A DNA stretch of 64,000 nt. It comes from Guillardia theta CCMP2712. Lineage: Eukaryota > Cryptophyceae > Pyrenomonadales > Geminigeraceae. A program made the translations under genes and the position numbers. Positions within the stretch are counted from its first letter, which is position 1. Every line of letters begins with the position of its first letter. The notes below the pieces were generated by a model, which saw nothing but the letters and a program-made list of their open reading frames with translations, had not been told where the DNA came from and made no database searches. The stretch spans positions 105,674-169,673 of the forward strand of contig NW_005434639.1 in assembly GCF_000315625.1 (NCBI RefSeq), read 5' to 3'. Positions 1 to 13,200 of the stretch are shown one piece after another.

Positions 1-150
1 CCCTCCTCCCTCCTCCCTCCTCCTCCTTCCTCCTTCCTCATGCCTTCCTCCTCGTCTTTCTCTTTCATCCTCATCCTCATCGTCCTTCCTCTTTTCTCTT
101 CCCTCCTCTCTCCTCCGCATCCTGCCCCATCTTCTTACCCTTCACTGCAG

Positions 151-1081
151 GCAGCAAGGCTTGCTAAACTACCTCGCTTTCGTCCGCGAGGTTCCTTTCC
201 TCCCTCTTTCTCTTTCCTCCTGAACCTCCAACAAGGTTCGAGGAAGCCTCCGCAGGAACAGGAGAGTTATCGTGGAAGAAGTTTACAGGTTGGAGGAGGA
301 GGAGGAGGAGGGTGCGTGTTTCCTTATGCTGTCTGCAGCTTCTGCTTCCTCAACACAGGATTGATCGACATGCAAAGACTGTTCGAGGATTTTGATGCGG
401 TAATCCTCACTCCCCTTGCACGTCCTCTCCTTCCCTTCCTTCCTCCTCCTGTCCATCTGTCCGCCTTCTCCCTCCTCGTCCCTTCCACCTTCCCTCTTCC
501 TCCCTCCTCTCTTCCTCCCTCCTCCTCCCTTCCTCCTTCCCTCCTCCTCCCTTCCTCCTTCCTCCTCCCTTCCTCCTTCCCTCTTCCTCCCTTCCTCCCT
601 CCTCCAACCTCCCTCCTTCCTCCACTTCTCGTCATCTTACTCGGAGGGCCGCAGAACTTTCACCCTCGCAGCATGGACGGCTCCTTGTCTTACCAAGACT
701 GCCTCCGAGACCTCGAGGACGTCGGTTGCCCTTGTCTTGCCTCCGCTCCCTTACACCCCAGCAGGGCGTCAGCTTGAGACGAGCTGGTCGAGCTCCGACC
801 GCTGAAGACCTGCTGGACTACTGGGCTATGATCTCATTTAACCTCTCAGATGAGCAGGTGGATTTATGCTCGTTCCTCGCCGTTCCCCTCCCCTCCTCTA
901 CTCTACTCCCCTCCCCTCCCCTGCTCTGCTCTGCTCCCCTCCCCTCCCCTTCTCCTCTCTTCTCCCCTGTCCTCTCCCCATCCTCTTTTCCTTGTTGCAT
1001 AATTCCCTTTCCCGACCTGAACAACGTTGACGTCTGGCAATGCAGTTTGAATTTTGTGTCCGTCGCTCGAGGAGAATATGA
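151..1081 (+). CDS. EF-hand-like protein, spliced, 5' end outside window (partial)
   Basis: This is the 3' part of a multi-exon gene; its first exons lie before the window. The best-supported exons are 359-400, 655-720, 765-857 and 1046-1081 (stop TGA at 1079-1081). The intron 721-764 begins GTCGGT and ends CAG; the intron 858-1045 begins GTGGAT and ends TGCAG. The peptide contains FEDFDA and then MDGSLSYQDCLRDLED, which looks like an EF-hand calcium-binding loop split by an intron. It continues with EDLLDYWAMISFNLSDEQ and a short basic C-terminus. Candidate earlier exons are at 151-190 and 255-287, but their phases can be joined in more than one way. The join between 400 and 655 is also uncertain, because it puts extra residues inside the EF-hand loop. 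The long intron 401-654 is a pyrimidine-rich simple repeat. The gene is convergent with the giant gene, about 170 bp away. It is probably a calcium-binding protein; I do not recognise the family. Confidence 0.45.
421..640. repeat. Pyrimidine-rich CCTCCTT-type low-complexity tract
   Basis: Imperfect repeats of CTTCC/CTCCC/CCT fill this stretch; a similar tract occupies positions 1-120. It lies inside the presumed intron 401-654 of the EF-hand-like gene. It opens long frames on both strands that encode only Ser/Pro/Leu or Arg/Glu/Gly runs; I treat these as non-coding. Confidence 0.85.
888..985. repeat. CTCCCC/CTGCT low-complexity pyrimidine tract
   Basis: Repeated CTCCCCTCCCC units with a short CTGCTCTGCT patch. 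It lies in the last presumed intron (858-1045) of the EF-hand-like gene. No coding content was seen here. Confidence 0.8.
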
Positions 1082-1251
1082 GCACGAGAAAGAGAAACGA
1101 AAAGATGAAGATGAAGGTAGAGAAGAGAAACGATGAAAGTTGGGATATATGCTGGACTTCTTGACCGATTGAGATGTAAACACGTAACAACTTGTTAATA
1201 TGTTGATAACACTAGTAAATCTACTCACTGCACTACCACCCTTGGCTCCCA

Positions 1252-4200
1252 TCACTGCATGCTGGGCTCTAGCTCATCAAACTGCTCATCCTCTCCGTTC
1301 AGGTCAGGCAGCGCGTCTTCGATCCTCCTGACGTTCTGCTCCACCTCCTCCTCTCCTCCCTCCTCTCCCTCCTCCACCGTCGCTGGATGCAACATGAACT
1401 CCCTCGCTCCTCCCCGACTGGCCGTCTGCCATGACATCAGCTTAACTCCAGCTGGAGTCGACCAGGGTCTCACCTGGACCTTGCTGCTCGTGACCTCCGG
1501 CTCCAGCTCGGCGAAGTCCGCGGGCTCGGCCATGCCGAACTTGTCGCTGAGGGAGGGGTCGAGAGTCAACTCGACGTCTGCGTCCGGGTTGGGGTAGATG
1601 GAGTGGAACTGGAGGGTGACGAGATCTGCTGACGTCACAGGCTCCATCTTGCCTGACGAGCTTTTGCTCCACACAAGGGACGACGCCACCTCCTCCGGCT
1701 CCATCCTGATGGAGGGAGGCAGCCGTTCTAGCCCAGCCATGTCCTCCCGTGCCAGCATGTCAGCCTGCTCGTTCTGCGGCTCCTCCTCCTCGTAGTTGAG
1801 GAACAGGTTCTCGATCTCGCGCCCGGACATGCGCGCCTCCTCAACCGCAGCGTCTGCCCCGTTCTGATGGACGAGTTTGGTGGTGACCTGAGGGAAGGGG
1901 GTCAGAGGCCGTCGGAGCACAAGCTCAGTGCCAACCTGCAGCTCAGGAGTTTCCTCCTCCAGCAGAGGGTCCAGCACCTTGGACTTCATCGAGAGCAGGC
2001 TCCTGTAGGCAAAGAGGAAGGCAAGGATGGCCAGCAAGCCTCCGCCCCCAGCAGAGATGGCCAGGATGACTGCTGGCGTCCAGAACTTTGCGCCTCCCTT
2101 GACTGGGACAGGAGCTGGAGTCGTGCTGGAAAGGAAGGAGACGGCTGGGGTGGTGGAAGGGGCGTTGGTGGTGGTGGACGACCCTAGCACGTTAGTCTGC
2201 TCTGTCGGCACGAGGACGACGGTGTAGACCGAGAAGCTGAGGGTCTTGACGCTGACGGTACCGTTGACAAGCGTCGGTGGGAAGGGGTGCGGGACGAGGA
2301 CGTTGTCGACAATCTGTCAAGGTCAGGATGTCAGCGCCCAGCAGAGGAGCTGAGAAAAGTCCCCCCCTACCTTGAACACGGCGAGCTGCATACCACCACT
2401 CAGCATGGTCGAGTCGATCTCGACAGGGAAGTTCATGGTCACTCCGGGCTCCGGGAAGGTGAGCGGGGAGGGCTGGAACTCTAGAGCCTGAGACACGCTC
2501 TGACCCCCTACGACAAGAAAAGAGTCAGAGGTTGCCGCTTCTTCCTCCTCCTCTCCCACACTCACCTTGAGGGACCGTGACCGGAGCCGAGTAGATCGCT
2601 ACAGACGCCGGCTGGGCGACGGGCCACACGCCGGGAGGAACCTGCATGCCAGCTCCGTTGTCCAGCTTGACGGCTGCTCCGACCACGGGGTCGATACTGA
2701 CCACCTTCTTGGCTATGGTGTAGCCGTAGCAAGGAGCGCTGGAACTGCATCGGCTGCACTCCTGCACCGCAGTGCTGCTGTTGCATGTGGCCTTGACGAG
2801 CTTGTCGCAGTGCTCGCAGCACAGGCTGTCGACGTTCGCTACCCCACTGACAGCAGCGGCGGAGTCCGTGGGAAGACCAGCACAGTCAGAGTTCTGCAAG
2901 CACTGGGCTGAGTTCCATGCGCCGGACACGCTACAGCATTCCTCCTGCAAGGCAAGGTCAGCGAACAAGGAGGGAGGAGCATAGAACGTATCAAGTACCT
3001 TAGAAGGAGCGTAGCCGTCCTGGCACTTGCTGGGACAACTGGCGCTGGTCATCTGGAGCAAACTGTTCCTGACGACCATGTCTGTGTACAGCTGCGCGTC
3101 CTGCTGGGACTTGGAGCAGAGTCGGACGGGCACGGTTCCGCTGCAGAAGCTCGAGGAAGGGACGGTAACGAAGGTCGTGTAGCAGCCGAAGGTGTAGGCC
3201 CTCTGTACCTGCCCGATCGCGCTGGTCGTGACCTGACCCTGCGAATGGACAGAGATCTTGAAGGAGGACGCGAGTGCGTCAGTTATGACTGGCAAGAACA
3301 AGTCTGCGATGCTCGGGATCTTGACCGTCACCGTCTTCCATGACTGCACCTGACCCGAGAACTTGAGGACGAATGCACTTTCGTCCTTTGACCAAGTTCC
3401 TGAGGGAGTCGCCATTGGCTGGACGACGTCTGCTCCCTGCTGGGAGGAGCAAGAGGCCGCCGAGCTGGGGAGCGTGTCATTACAGAAGGTCCCTCGGAAG
3501 GGAGGGAGGCAGGTGCAGGTGCCGAACTCGTTGCAGAAACCTTTCTTCTCCAGCGAGTTGCAAGTCGCCGCATCATCGCAGAAATAGGAGCACGTGGGCC
3601 CATACCAGCCAGGAGCGCATGCCTCTGGGACTAGGCAGCCGTCCTGCCCTTGCTGGCAACGGCTGTGGCTGACGGAGGAGACAGAGAGGGAGGGCAAGAG
3701 CCGTGGATAGCACACTGACTTGGCGGTCAACCCAGTCAGCTGCTTGCTAGCGCCGGAGTAGAGGCTGGGGACAAGGACGTGGACTGAGTCACTCTGGTTG
3801 AGGTTGAACGGCAGAGCAAACGCGATCGAGATGGAGGGCGACTGGCCGACGATCGTGGGGTCGAACGACAAGGAGGAGGACAGGACGCCATGGACTGGGA
3901 AGACGGTGTCGAAGTCCTGTCTGAGGTGTTCTTGACCTGCCTTCACAACCTCCATCGTGATGCCTGACTGCTTGTCCACTCCTGAACTTGGGATCTGCAT
4001 GCCTGCCGTGGCCGCCAGGGTGATCTGGACCTTAGACATGGCGGCGAGGGAGCCAGCAGCGACCAGGAAGGAGATGGCAGAGGACTCCAGGTTTGTCTCC
4101 CATGTGACGCTGACTAAGGGCGATACTGAGACGCTAAGAGCGACTGCGGGAGTCTGAAGGAAGAACCCTGGAAGGTATACCCTGACTACGTCGGAGACTT

Positions 4201-7200
4201 GCAGGCCCGGAGGCGAAAGGAAAGAGAATTGGACGTTGAGCCCGACCCCCGATGATCCTGGTGTGATGAGAATGGAGGAATCTCTGAAAAGAGGTTCGAA
4301 ATGGGTCACGTCAGTGATCAAAAACCTCCTCGTCGTCATCGCAAGCTGCGGGAGGTCAAACTCGATGCTCGCTGCATCCTCGAGCCTGTAGTTGCCCTGC
4401 GGCAGGACGTACAATCCTGCTGATGTGGGGATGTGAAAGGACAGAGTCTGGAAGCCCTTGATCGCTTCACTCGTCTTGATCTCGATGTGTTGATTTGAAG
4501 AGCTCCAGGAATACGACAAGAATGTGAAGGTATCCGAGGAGTTATTCTCCACAACCAGGAAGTTGTAGTCCTCGAACTTCTGCTGATATCTCCTGTCAAA
4601 GAAGTACTTCCTCTCCTCCCACGCGCAGTGGTTGCGCATGTCAGAATATTGCAACCTGCACTGATAGCTCCTCACCCAGTCCTCGTCTCCTTGCATGAAG
4701 GGAAGCTGGAGCCGTATGATGGTGCCAGCGGGGAGGTCAGAGTTCAAGTGCACAGTGAGCGACAAGTTAGACAAGCCGGACGAAGAGACTTCTTGGATCA
4801 CCAGCTCCTCGTTCGAGATGAGAGGAGGAACGGCAGAGGAGTAGGAGACGACGGTGGAGGAGGTCGGTACGAACGAGCTGACGGTGGAGTCAGCCATGGT
4901 ACCAACGACCATCGTGGTGACGTTGACTGACAGCCCTGTCTCTGGCAGCATTACTGAGCCTGCAGGGATGGTGATCTTGAATTCACCCGCGTACGTCTGC
5001 TTGAAGAGGATGATCAGGCCTTCTGACTGGCACAGAGTACCCTGCGAGCACGCCGAGCAGGCGTCGGAGGAGGGGCCCTCGTTCCAGAACCCTTGGATGT
5101 TGATAGAGGGCGATGCCTCGAGCGAGATGGACTTGGAGTAGGAGATGAACCCTGGAAGTTGAAGGAAGAAGGCGTCTCCGGCCATGATCTGCTGCAAGGC
5201 GACAGTCTGCAAAGTCATCGCCGAGCCGTTCAATGGCAGGGGAGAGTACAAAATTAGCCGGCTGCTGGTAGAGAAGGCGACGACCCTGGCGACTGTGCTG
5301 AACGGCCGGGGAGACACGTTCCCGTTGATCGAGGAGATCGAGACTGTGAAATTCTTGTCGTCTTTTGCTACTCCTTGACTTGGAATGGAGATGGACAACG
5401 CTGAAGGGATAGTGACGGTAATGAGCGTGCTGGCCGCCACTGCCGATGAGACCTTCATCTGCAAGGTGTAATCAAGGTTACTCCAACTGGACTGCAGAAC
5501 GCAGCCACTGGGTATGGAGCTGACTGCACCGTTGGTGAAAGAGCTTCCTTCGAAGTTGGGCAGCTTCAGTGCGATCGTATCCCCGACGTCGAGACTCATG
5601 GACAGGCGAAGCTGGAGGACGATGCTGACTGAAGTTTTCACCTCCAGCGGGGAGAAGGAGAGGCTGGCAAGGGAAATAGCTCCGACTGGGTTCACGACAG
5701 CAAAGGACGTGGCGGGGATGGGAGAGGAATAGCTGAGAACGCTGAATCTGAACTGGTTGTCATTCTTCCTGACCCCATCCAGGGGTAATATGAGCCCCAG
5801 GCTGATCGTGAAACGAGCGGCCACATTCGCCAGGACCCTCTTTCTCAGCTGCACGTCCACGTACAACCCAGGAGAGCTGGGACAGACGGAGGAGGAGCAG
5901 GCGCGAGCGGTCGCGTTGAAATCCTCCGTCACCATCTGGACATTGCTGAAGGCTCCTTCCTGCTGGAACGATGGCAGAAAGACTCTCACCACATCGTTGA
6001 CCTCGAGGGCGAGCTGGCTGGTGAACTGCAAAGTGACGTCATTGGCCTGGTTCGCTACCCCGGGAGTCATAGCAAGGGACGTGGTGGAACCGAAGTATCC
6101 GATAGGTGCAGATGCGTCAAGAGGCCTGGGAAGCGCTGGACCGAGAGTGGCGGAGCAAGAGATGAGGAAGGAGCTGGTGTCTCTTGGGATCGCCTTGAGG
6201 GGACTGATGAGGCCAAACGACGGGGGAATCTGGACGCTGTACTCGACGAGCTGGGGAACTTGCTGGGTGCAAGTTAACGTTAGAGTGAACGTCAGTTGGT
6301 TCCACTTCATTACGCCGAAGGAGGAGCCAGCGACGGTCACAGTTTGCAACGACGTCCTAGTGAAGTCCGTGAGGACAAGGTCGATGGTGTCCCCGACAGA
6401 GATGTTGAGGGAGTAGGTGAAGAACAGCTGAATCTCATTCGATCCCCCGGCACTGCCCGGGTCAAACTTGACTTGACTGTTCAAGAACACGCCCACTCCT
6501 TGTGAAGAAGTGATGGAGGTCGGCTGAACCTTGCCGAACACAGAGTCGATTCCTATCTTCACCCCGCTTGCGTCCTTTTGGATCCCGTTTGCGGGGAGGA
6601 AGAATCCTGCGGACTGGGGTATAAGGATTGTGAACAGCGTGTTGGCCAGCACAAACTGAGTGGGGCGGACACTGAGGACCTTGGAGTACTGGTTCCAGGA
6701 GCAGGGGAACGAGCAACTGAACCCGTTGATCACAGTGTCGTTCACAGGGAACGACTGAAGGTACAACGAGATGTTAGCCGTGACGTTCATGTTCATAGAA
6801 GTCAAAAGCTCGAACTTGAGGCTTGTCGGCTGGTTCGCAACAGGATTTCCGAAGGACAACTTGGCCTGTTTTAGCGCTCCTACACTATACAGGCTGCTGA
6901 AGGGAGTCGGCAAGACTGGCCCTGCAGCCGCGTTGGTGGAGATCGTGATGTCTTGTTGGCCATTCTGAATTCCATTAGCTGGGAGTGTCAGCCCAGTAAC
7001 GGTCAGGGAGACTTTGACTCCTGCTGGTCTGAGAGACGCCAAGACGATGTTGACGACGGAGCTTGCAAGGGCTACCGATGACGTGGCACCTTGTGGCTGG
7101 ATCGCTGGCGTGCCGGAAAAACCGGGCAGGGCGATTGAGAGTTTCTCCCCCGGTCTGATGTCCATGGACGGAACAAACTCCACCAGCATGTTGGCCTGTT

Positions 7201-10200
7201 GACCCGCGTACACCAGCTGAGGTGAAGGGAACGAAAGCGACAGGCCGCCAAAGGAGCCAACGGCCTGCACGCTGTCCACCCGATAGGGGCCAGTCTGCCC
7301 GAACGAGGCATTGGAGCGGATATAATAGAAATTGCTCGCGTTGACCCCCTGCGGCGGCAGGCGCAGCCCGGCAGCAGCTGGGACTGTGATGGAGATGGGA
7401 GAATCCGAGGCTATCAAGGTCTTTGTGAACAAGGCTAGCGTGTCTTGCGAGCTTGTCCAGATGCCATACGACCACTGAAAGCTACTGAGCTGAATGGTTG
7501 AGGTCTCGGCAGCGCCAGATATCTTGAAGCCAGGGAGTCCCACGAGGATGTTTTCTCCTTGCTGGATCGGAGCGGAGAGAGAGAAGGAGACGACGACTGA
7601 GCTGACCTGACCGGCGACAGGGGTCCCAAAGAGCAACGAGGAGTTGTAGATCTTGCCGATCCTGTTGACCACCTGCACTGGTGTTGGTAGAACCGGGCCG
7701 TTGGATGCGTCCGTCGAGATCAACGCTGAGATGCTGGCGACGTTGCCGACCTGTCTGACGTCCTTGATGTACATGTTGATGACTTTCCAGGCTGGTATGA
7801 CCTTGTTGGGTACTAGCGTGAACTTCTTCGATGCGAGATCCCACGTGACTGAGGAGAATGAACCTGAATCGTCCTGGACCTGATATGTCTTCGAGGTGCC
7901 AGAGTAGTTTGTGAGCGATACTTGGACTTTCTCTCCGACGAGAATTTCCATAGTCGCTGTGAAGGCGAACTGAATGTCGATGATGCTGTCGTCGTCAGGG
8001 TTTGCAAGGAACCTCAAGAGGGCAGAGGAGAAGCTGCCGAACGGCTGAATGTTCTCAACAAAAAGATCCTTCACCAATCCAGAACGTGAATCCAGCGATA
8101 AGGATATTCCCCGGTAGCCCTTGACCAGACCAGCCAAGGGAGTTCGCAACTGAGGCAGAACAATGGTTGTGCTTTGCAAGGCAGCTGTTGCTTGTGGGAA
8201 CGTGTACGACAACATGGTAACAAAACCGTCAGTCACTTTGGTAGTGAAAACAACCGAAGGGTTCGCAGTCGAAGGCCTTGCTACGGCTTCGAAACCTTGC
8301 AGCACTACAGTGATGTTGTCATTTGCTGCAATTCTCATCAGAGGAACCAGGGTGAGGCGGACGTCCACGACTGTGTTTGCAACAGGAAGAGAAAAGCTGA
8401 CGGAGGTGTCGGAGAACGCGCCTACTGGGAGTATGGAGAGGATCTTGGCAGGCAGGACGGGCCCGGCAGTTGCGTCCGTTGCCATGGTAAAAGTCACATC
8501 GTCTCTCACGCCCAAGGCTGGCAGCATCAGCCCCCAACCTGTAATGGTCATCTCCACCTGTGCCTTAGCTGGGACGTCCTGCTGCAAGGTGAGGATAAGA
8601 TTCGAAGAGTCCTTCTTCCACTCGATCGCCAAGGGGATCGAGTTGGCAGCCACAATGTTCCTTGTGAGATCTGCAAAGTTAGAGTTCCAGGTGAATCCAG
8701 GGAGGTTGACGACGACGGTCTCTGCAGCCTTGAGAGCCTGGGAGTAGGCGAACGCAACGTTGAGGTCTGAGAGGGTGGCTCCTGGCCTCGGAGGGAAGTA
8801 GGAGATGGCGTTGCTGACGAACTTGCCGAACAGCTGGACCTTTTGGATCTTCGTGGGCTGAATGGTTCCCAACGGAGACCTGCAGGAGAAGGTGAAGACT
8901 GAAGACGGCGAAATGCCCTCTGGTGGGGAAATGATGCTGTTCAGTGCCAAGATCACGATCTCCACTCGCTGGGATATTTCAGCTGTCGCTTTCAATGTCA
9001 CAGTCGGCTGTCCGGTCTTGCTGTCAACGGACCAAAGAGCTGTAAAACTTGACGAGACGTCGAGCTGCAGAGCAGCAGGCAGCCCTGAGGCTCGGGAGAA
9101 GAGCGGGAGCAGGAGGGTGCATTCATCGTTAGCCTGGAGGCCACTGACGGGCCAGAACTTGAAGGTGATGTCGACGGGGGAGGAGGCGACTGGCGGAGTG
9201 AAGGCCAGTTCCATGTTGCCAGAGATATACCCGACCGGCTCGTAAGACGTTGGCACGGGGAGGATCTTGCCGTCGACAGCATCGATTAGCATCGAGATCG
9301 GGACCTGCGAGACCCCGTCCGATGGGATGGTGAGCCCCGCGTCCTTGCCCAGAGTAATGTTGATTAAAATGCTTGCTGGAATGAAGTTGATGATGGAGAT
9401 GCGCAGAGCCGACTCTCCAGGGACCCACACGGCAGACAAGTCTCCCTTGATGGAACCGAGCAGGAAGCTGGTGACATCGATGGTGGTGGCGCTGGAGGCA
9501 GAGGAGGCGTTGAGCGAGAACCCTGGGATAGTCAGCACTATCGTATCTCCAGGCCGGAGGGCGTTGGATAGCGAGAACGCAACTCGGAGCTCCGTGATGG
9601 CGTTTGCCACAGGAGGAACGAAGAATATCCTGGGGCTGGTGATGAAAGCTCCTACAGGCTGTACGTTGCTGATCGCGACGAAGTCGGAGTTGCCATACAG
9701 GCCTGAGACTTTGATTCGTATCTTCTGATCGCCTCGAGTTACCCCGTCTGACGGCAAGAGCACTTGGAGCTCTGGACTGGACAGGATGTTCACCTGGATG
9801 GCTGTGATGGAGTTGGTTATCGCCTTGACGACGCGGAGTGTAAGGAGGGCCGTGCGGTTGTTCCAGGTCGCCACGAGCGACTCATCGCTGAATCCCTGGA
9901 TAAGGATGCTTGCATGCAGCGTCCAGTCGCTCGAGTTGCATACGGAGCACTGGAGTTGGAAGCCGTTCAGCTCCACCGTGAAGAAATCACCAACGACTAG
10001 CGGCCTGTTCACCACGAACGCCATTGACAGGTTAGCAACCTGCCCGGCCTTGGCGTTCTCTCCGAAGACGACGGAAGTGTTGAACACGGCAGCTACCGAG
10101 TCGATCTGGACGAAGGGCAGCGGCAGCAGGACTGGGCCGTCGGCGCAATTAGTAGAGAGCGTGTAGTGGTGCAAGGTGTCGTAGGCCATTCCTTGAATCG

Positions 10201-13200
10201 GGAGGTTGATCCCAGACAATGAGGAGGATCCGTATACTGTTAGCACGACCTTGGTGTACGGCAGCACGACGGCGCGCATCTGAATCGTCAGTGTCTGATT
10301 GTCAGTCGCCCAGTAAGCAGCGTTGGTCAACGCGGGAGGGGAAGAGAAGACGGAGTAGAGACCGTTGGCTCCTCCGAAGAACGGCAAGGAGACGAGGACG
10401 CGTTCTCCTGCATTGATCAGCATACTTGCGGTGAAGCTGATGGTCACGTTGACTGAGGCTCCTGCTATCTTGGGAGTGAAGCGGAGCTGAGAAGTGCCGA
10501 GGAATGATCCGAACAGCTGGACAGCAGCTGAGGGGGTTGACAGCACCTTCCCGTACACTCCTTGGACGACAACTCTGAAACTGTCGCTCGTTCTGCCTGT
10601 GATGCCGTCGAAGGGGAACAGAAACCCAAAGTCCGACATGAAGAGCAATCTAACCCGCTGCTCAGCTCCGACCTCCTGCAAGACCTTGAGCGAGAGGGAC
10701 TGAGAGGCTGGGTTCCAGGCTCCAACATCGAACATTGGTCGAGCTACAGCCTCCTGGTTCAGATAAGCAAAGTCGGCTGAAGGGGCCGACAGGTTGCTTC
10801 TCCGGAATCCCGGGAGGTAAAGGACCAGCTCGTCGCCTGCCATGAGACGGAAGTTGAAAGTGAGACTGTAAGTTAAGTTCACAGGGACGCTCTGAAAGGA
10901 AGAGCTGGGTAGGAACTTGTAAGTGAGTTCGGATTCCAAGATCGCTCCGATTAGAGAAAGGCTCTCGACCGGTCGGGAAGAAATCGGACTTAAGATAGAG
11001 TCCACCCAGAACAAAACCGTTGTACAGTTGCAAGCATTCGTACTGAGACAGTTGCAGCCGTTGTACTTCTGGATGCCAGTGAGGGGAACTTTCAGCCTCT
11101 CGGACGCTGGAACGAGCAGAGTCACTAGAGTGGCGGGGTTGACGTCGTGGATGGTGCTGAAGGTCAGGACATGGCTGCCGGCATCCCACGTTGCTGTTGA
11201 GTTGAACGTTGAGTTGCTGTAAGACGTGTTGAGCGATGTGAAAACCTTGACGGGAGTTGACAGGTTACGTGAGAACCCTTTGAGCCAGAGGTTGATCTTT
11301 GACCCGGCGGGGATCAACTGTGTAGGAGTGAACTCGAAGGTGATGGAGGAAAAGACTCCGGCCACTGGCGTCCCGAAGATCAACGACTCTGAGCGAGCGA
11401 AGGAGCCAACGGGAGAGACGGAGAGCAGGGATGTAGGCGGGACAAGACAGGAAGAAGAGTTGAGCGAGATCTTGATATCCTTCTGATTCAGCGACAACCC
11501 ATTCAGAGGGATCCGGATCCCGCTAGAGCTCGGCACCACCACACTCACTACTCGCCCTTTCGACACGAACGTTGCAGCCGTGAAGACGATCCTCGGGGGG
11601 CTGGAGGCCCCGTCCCAGGTGGCCGTAGGGAACATGTCAGCCTCCTCTCCCTGGGTAGCGAAGGTGTAGCTGCAGTCGTTGACCATGCTGCACTTGTAGA
11701 AGCCTGGCAGGTGCAGGATGAACGACTCGCGAGCTGCAAGGTTGCAGCTGAATCGCATTTCTACCGTGAAGCTCGCTGGCTCGTCGGAGAGCCTCGGCTG
11801 GAAGTCCAGCAAGGAGATCAGGACGGTGCCGACCCCCGGAGAGTGACTGATGGGCTCTTGGTAGACCGGCATGGCGGTAGCGATGGAAATCAAGTTCTGA
11901 TCGTCGTCCTTGTACAGTCCGAAGGGTCCGATCTCAAGGGCTGACAGGGCAACCAGGTGGATAGAAACATTACCCTCGACGTTCTGCGCCAACAGGAAGG
12001 ACAGAGTGGATGTGGAGCTGTCCCAAGACGCTATGGGAGCAGGGAGAACCTGCTCGAGCTGCGAGGGGTTACAACCCATCTCCTTGGATTTGAACATTTG
12101 AGCATTCAGTCCTACCGCCGATGGTCCTGTCATCCCCTGAACAACCGCGGACACCGTGTCGCCGAATGAAAGGGGCATACCTATCCATGCTACCACCTTT
12201 ACGGACACCCGAGACCCTCTGTAGTAGCTTGACAAGCAGATTTCCGAGTTTGAAACGACTCCCAACGGATCAGTCGAGACCTTGTAGTAGAGTCCGTCCA
12301 GCTTCGCGTTGTATCTATCGAAGGTAACGACGGGCTGGATGCCGTTCATGGGTAACTTGACCTTGAAATCCTTGGAGAGGGTCAGGTTGAACACTTGTTC
12401 TGCAACAAGATCCTGCATCGTTGAGACGAAGATCTGGTTGTTGTACCATCGGACCTTGGTGAGCTGGCAGGTAGGATACACCGACACGAAATCCGATTGA
12501 TTGACCAGCGAGCTCGAGAAATCTTTGACGGTGATGCCCATGACGGTATTGGCGGATATCACGAGGTTTGTGTCCAGCCCCACTGTGATGCCTGAGATGG
12601 CGTTGGCGCTGGCTGGATCAAAGGACAGGTGAGGCAGGGATCGGAAGTAGCCGACGGGGGTGATGTCATCGAAGTTGGTATCCGGGATGATGGCAGACGA
12701 TGTGATGGCAGACATGTACAAGCTCTTCTCACTCTGCATCAGCCCTGTTTCTGGGACTCTGAATCCGATGTCCTCAAAGATTATGACGGTGCTGTACTCG
12801 TTCACGGGAACAAGCTCCTGAGCCGTCAACTTCAAGACCTTAGTATCCGCGTTCCATGATGCAAGCCTGATCTTTCCGACACATCTGAGAGGATACTCTT
12901 CGCACACGTACGGTTCACTCAAGACCTCGAAGTTGGTGATGCCTTGGTTGACATTTGCAACGCTGAATCCAGGAAGGGTAACAGAAAGAACCTCTCCTGG
13001 CTTGAAGTCGATGCTCAGTGCAAACCCGACGCGAAGTCGCACGTTGACGTTGGTCTGTGGAGGAATGGCTTCCAACTTAGAGACGACGACGTCGGCATAA
13101 GGCTGGACGATGTCAGAAGTCAGAACTGACACCGCCGGCACTCGCCCAACGGAAGGGATGTACGCTTGAATGGTCAGCGAAGGGTCGTTCATCTGCAGCC

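Noticed and set aside
324-635. Arg/Glu/Gly-rich minus-strand frames in the 5' simple repeat
   Set aside because: Products of the pyrimidine microsatellite read on the other strand.
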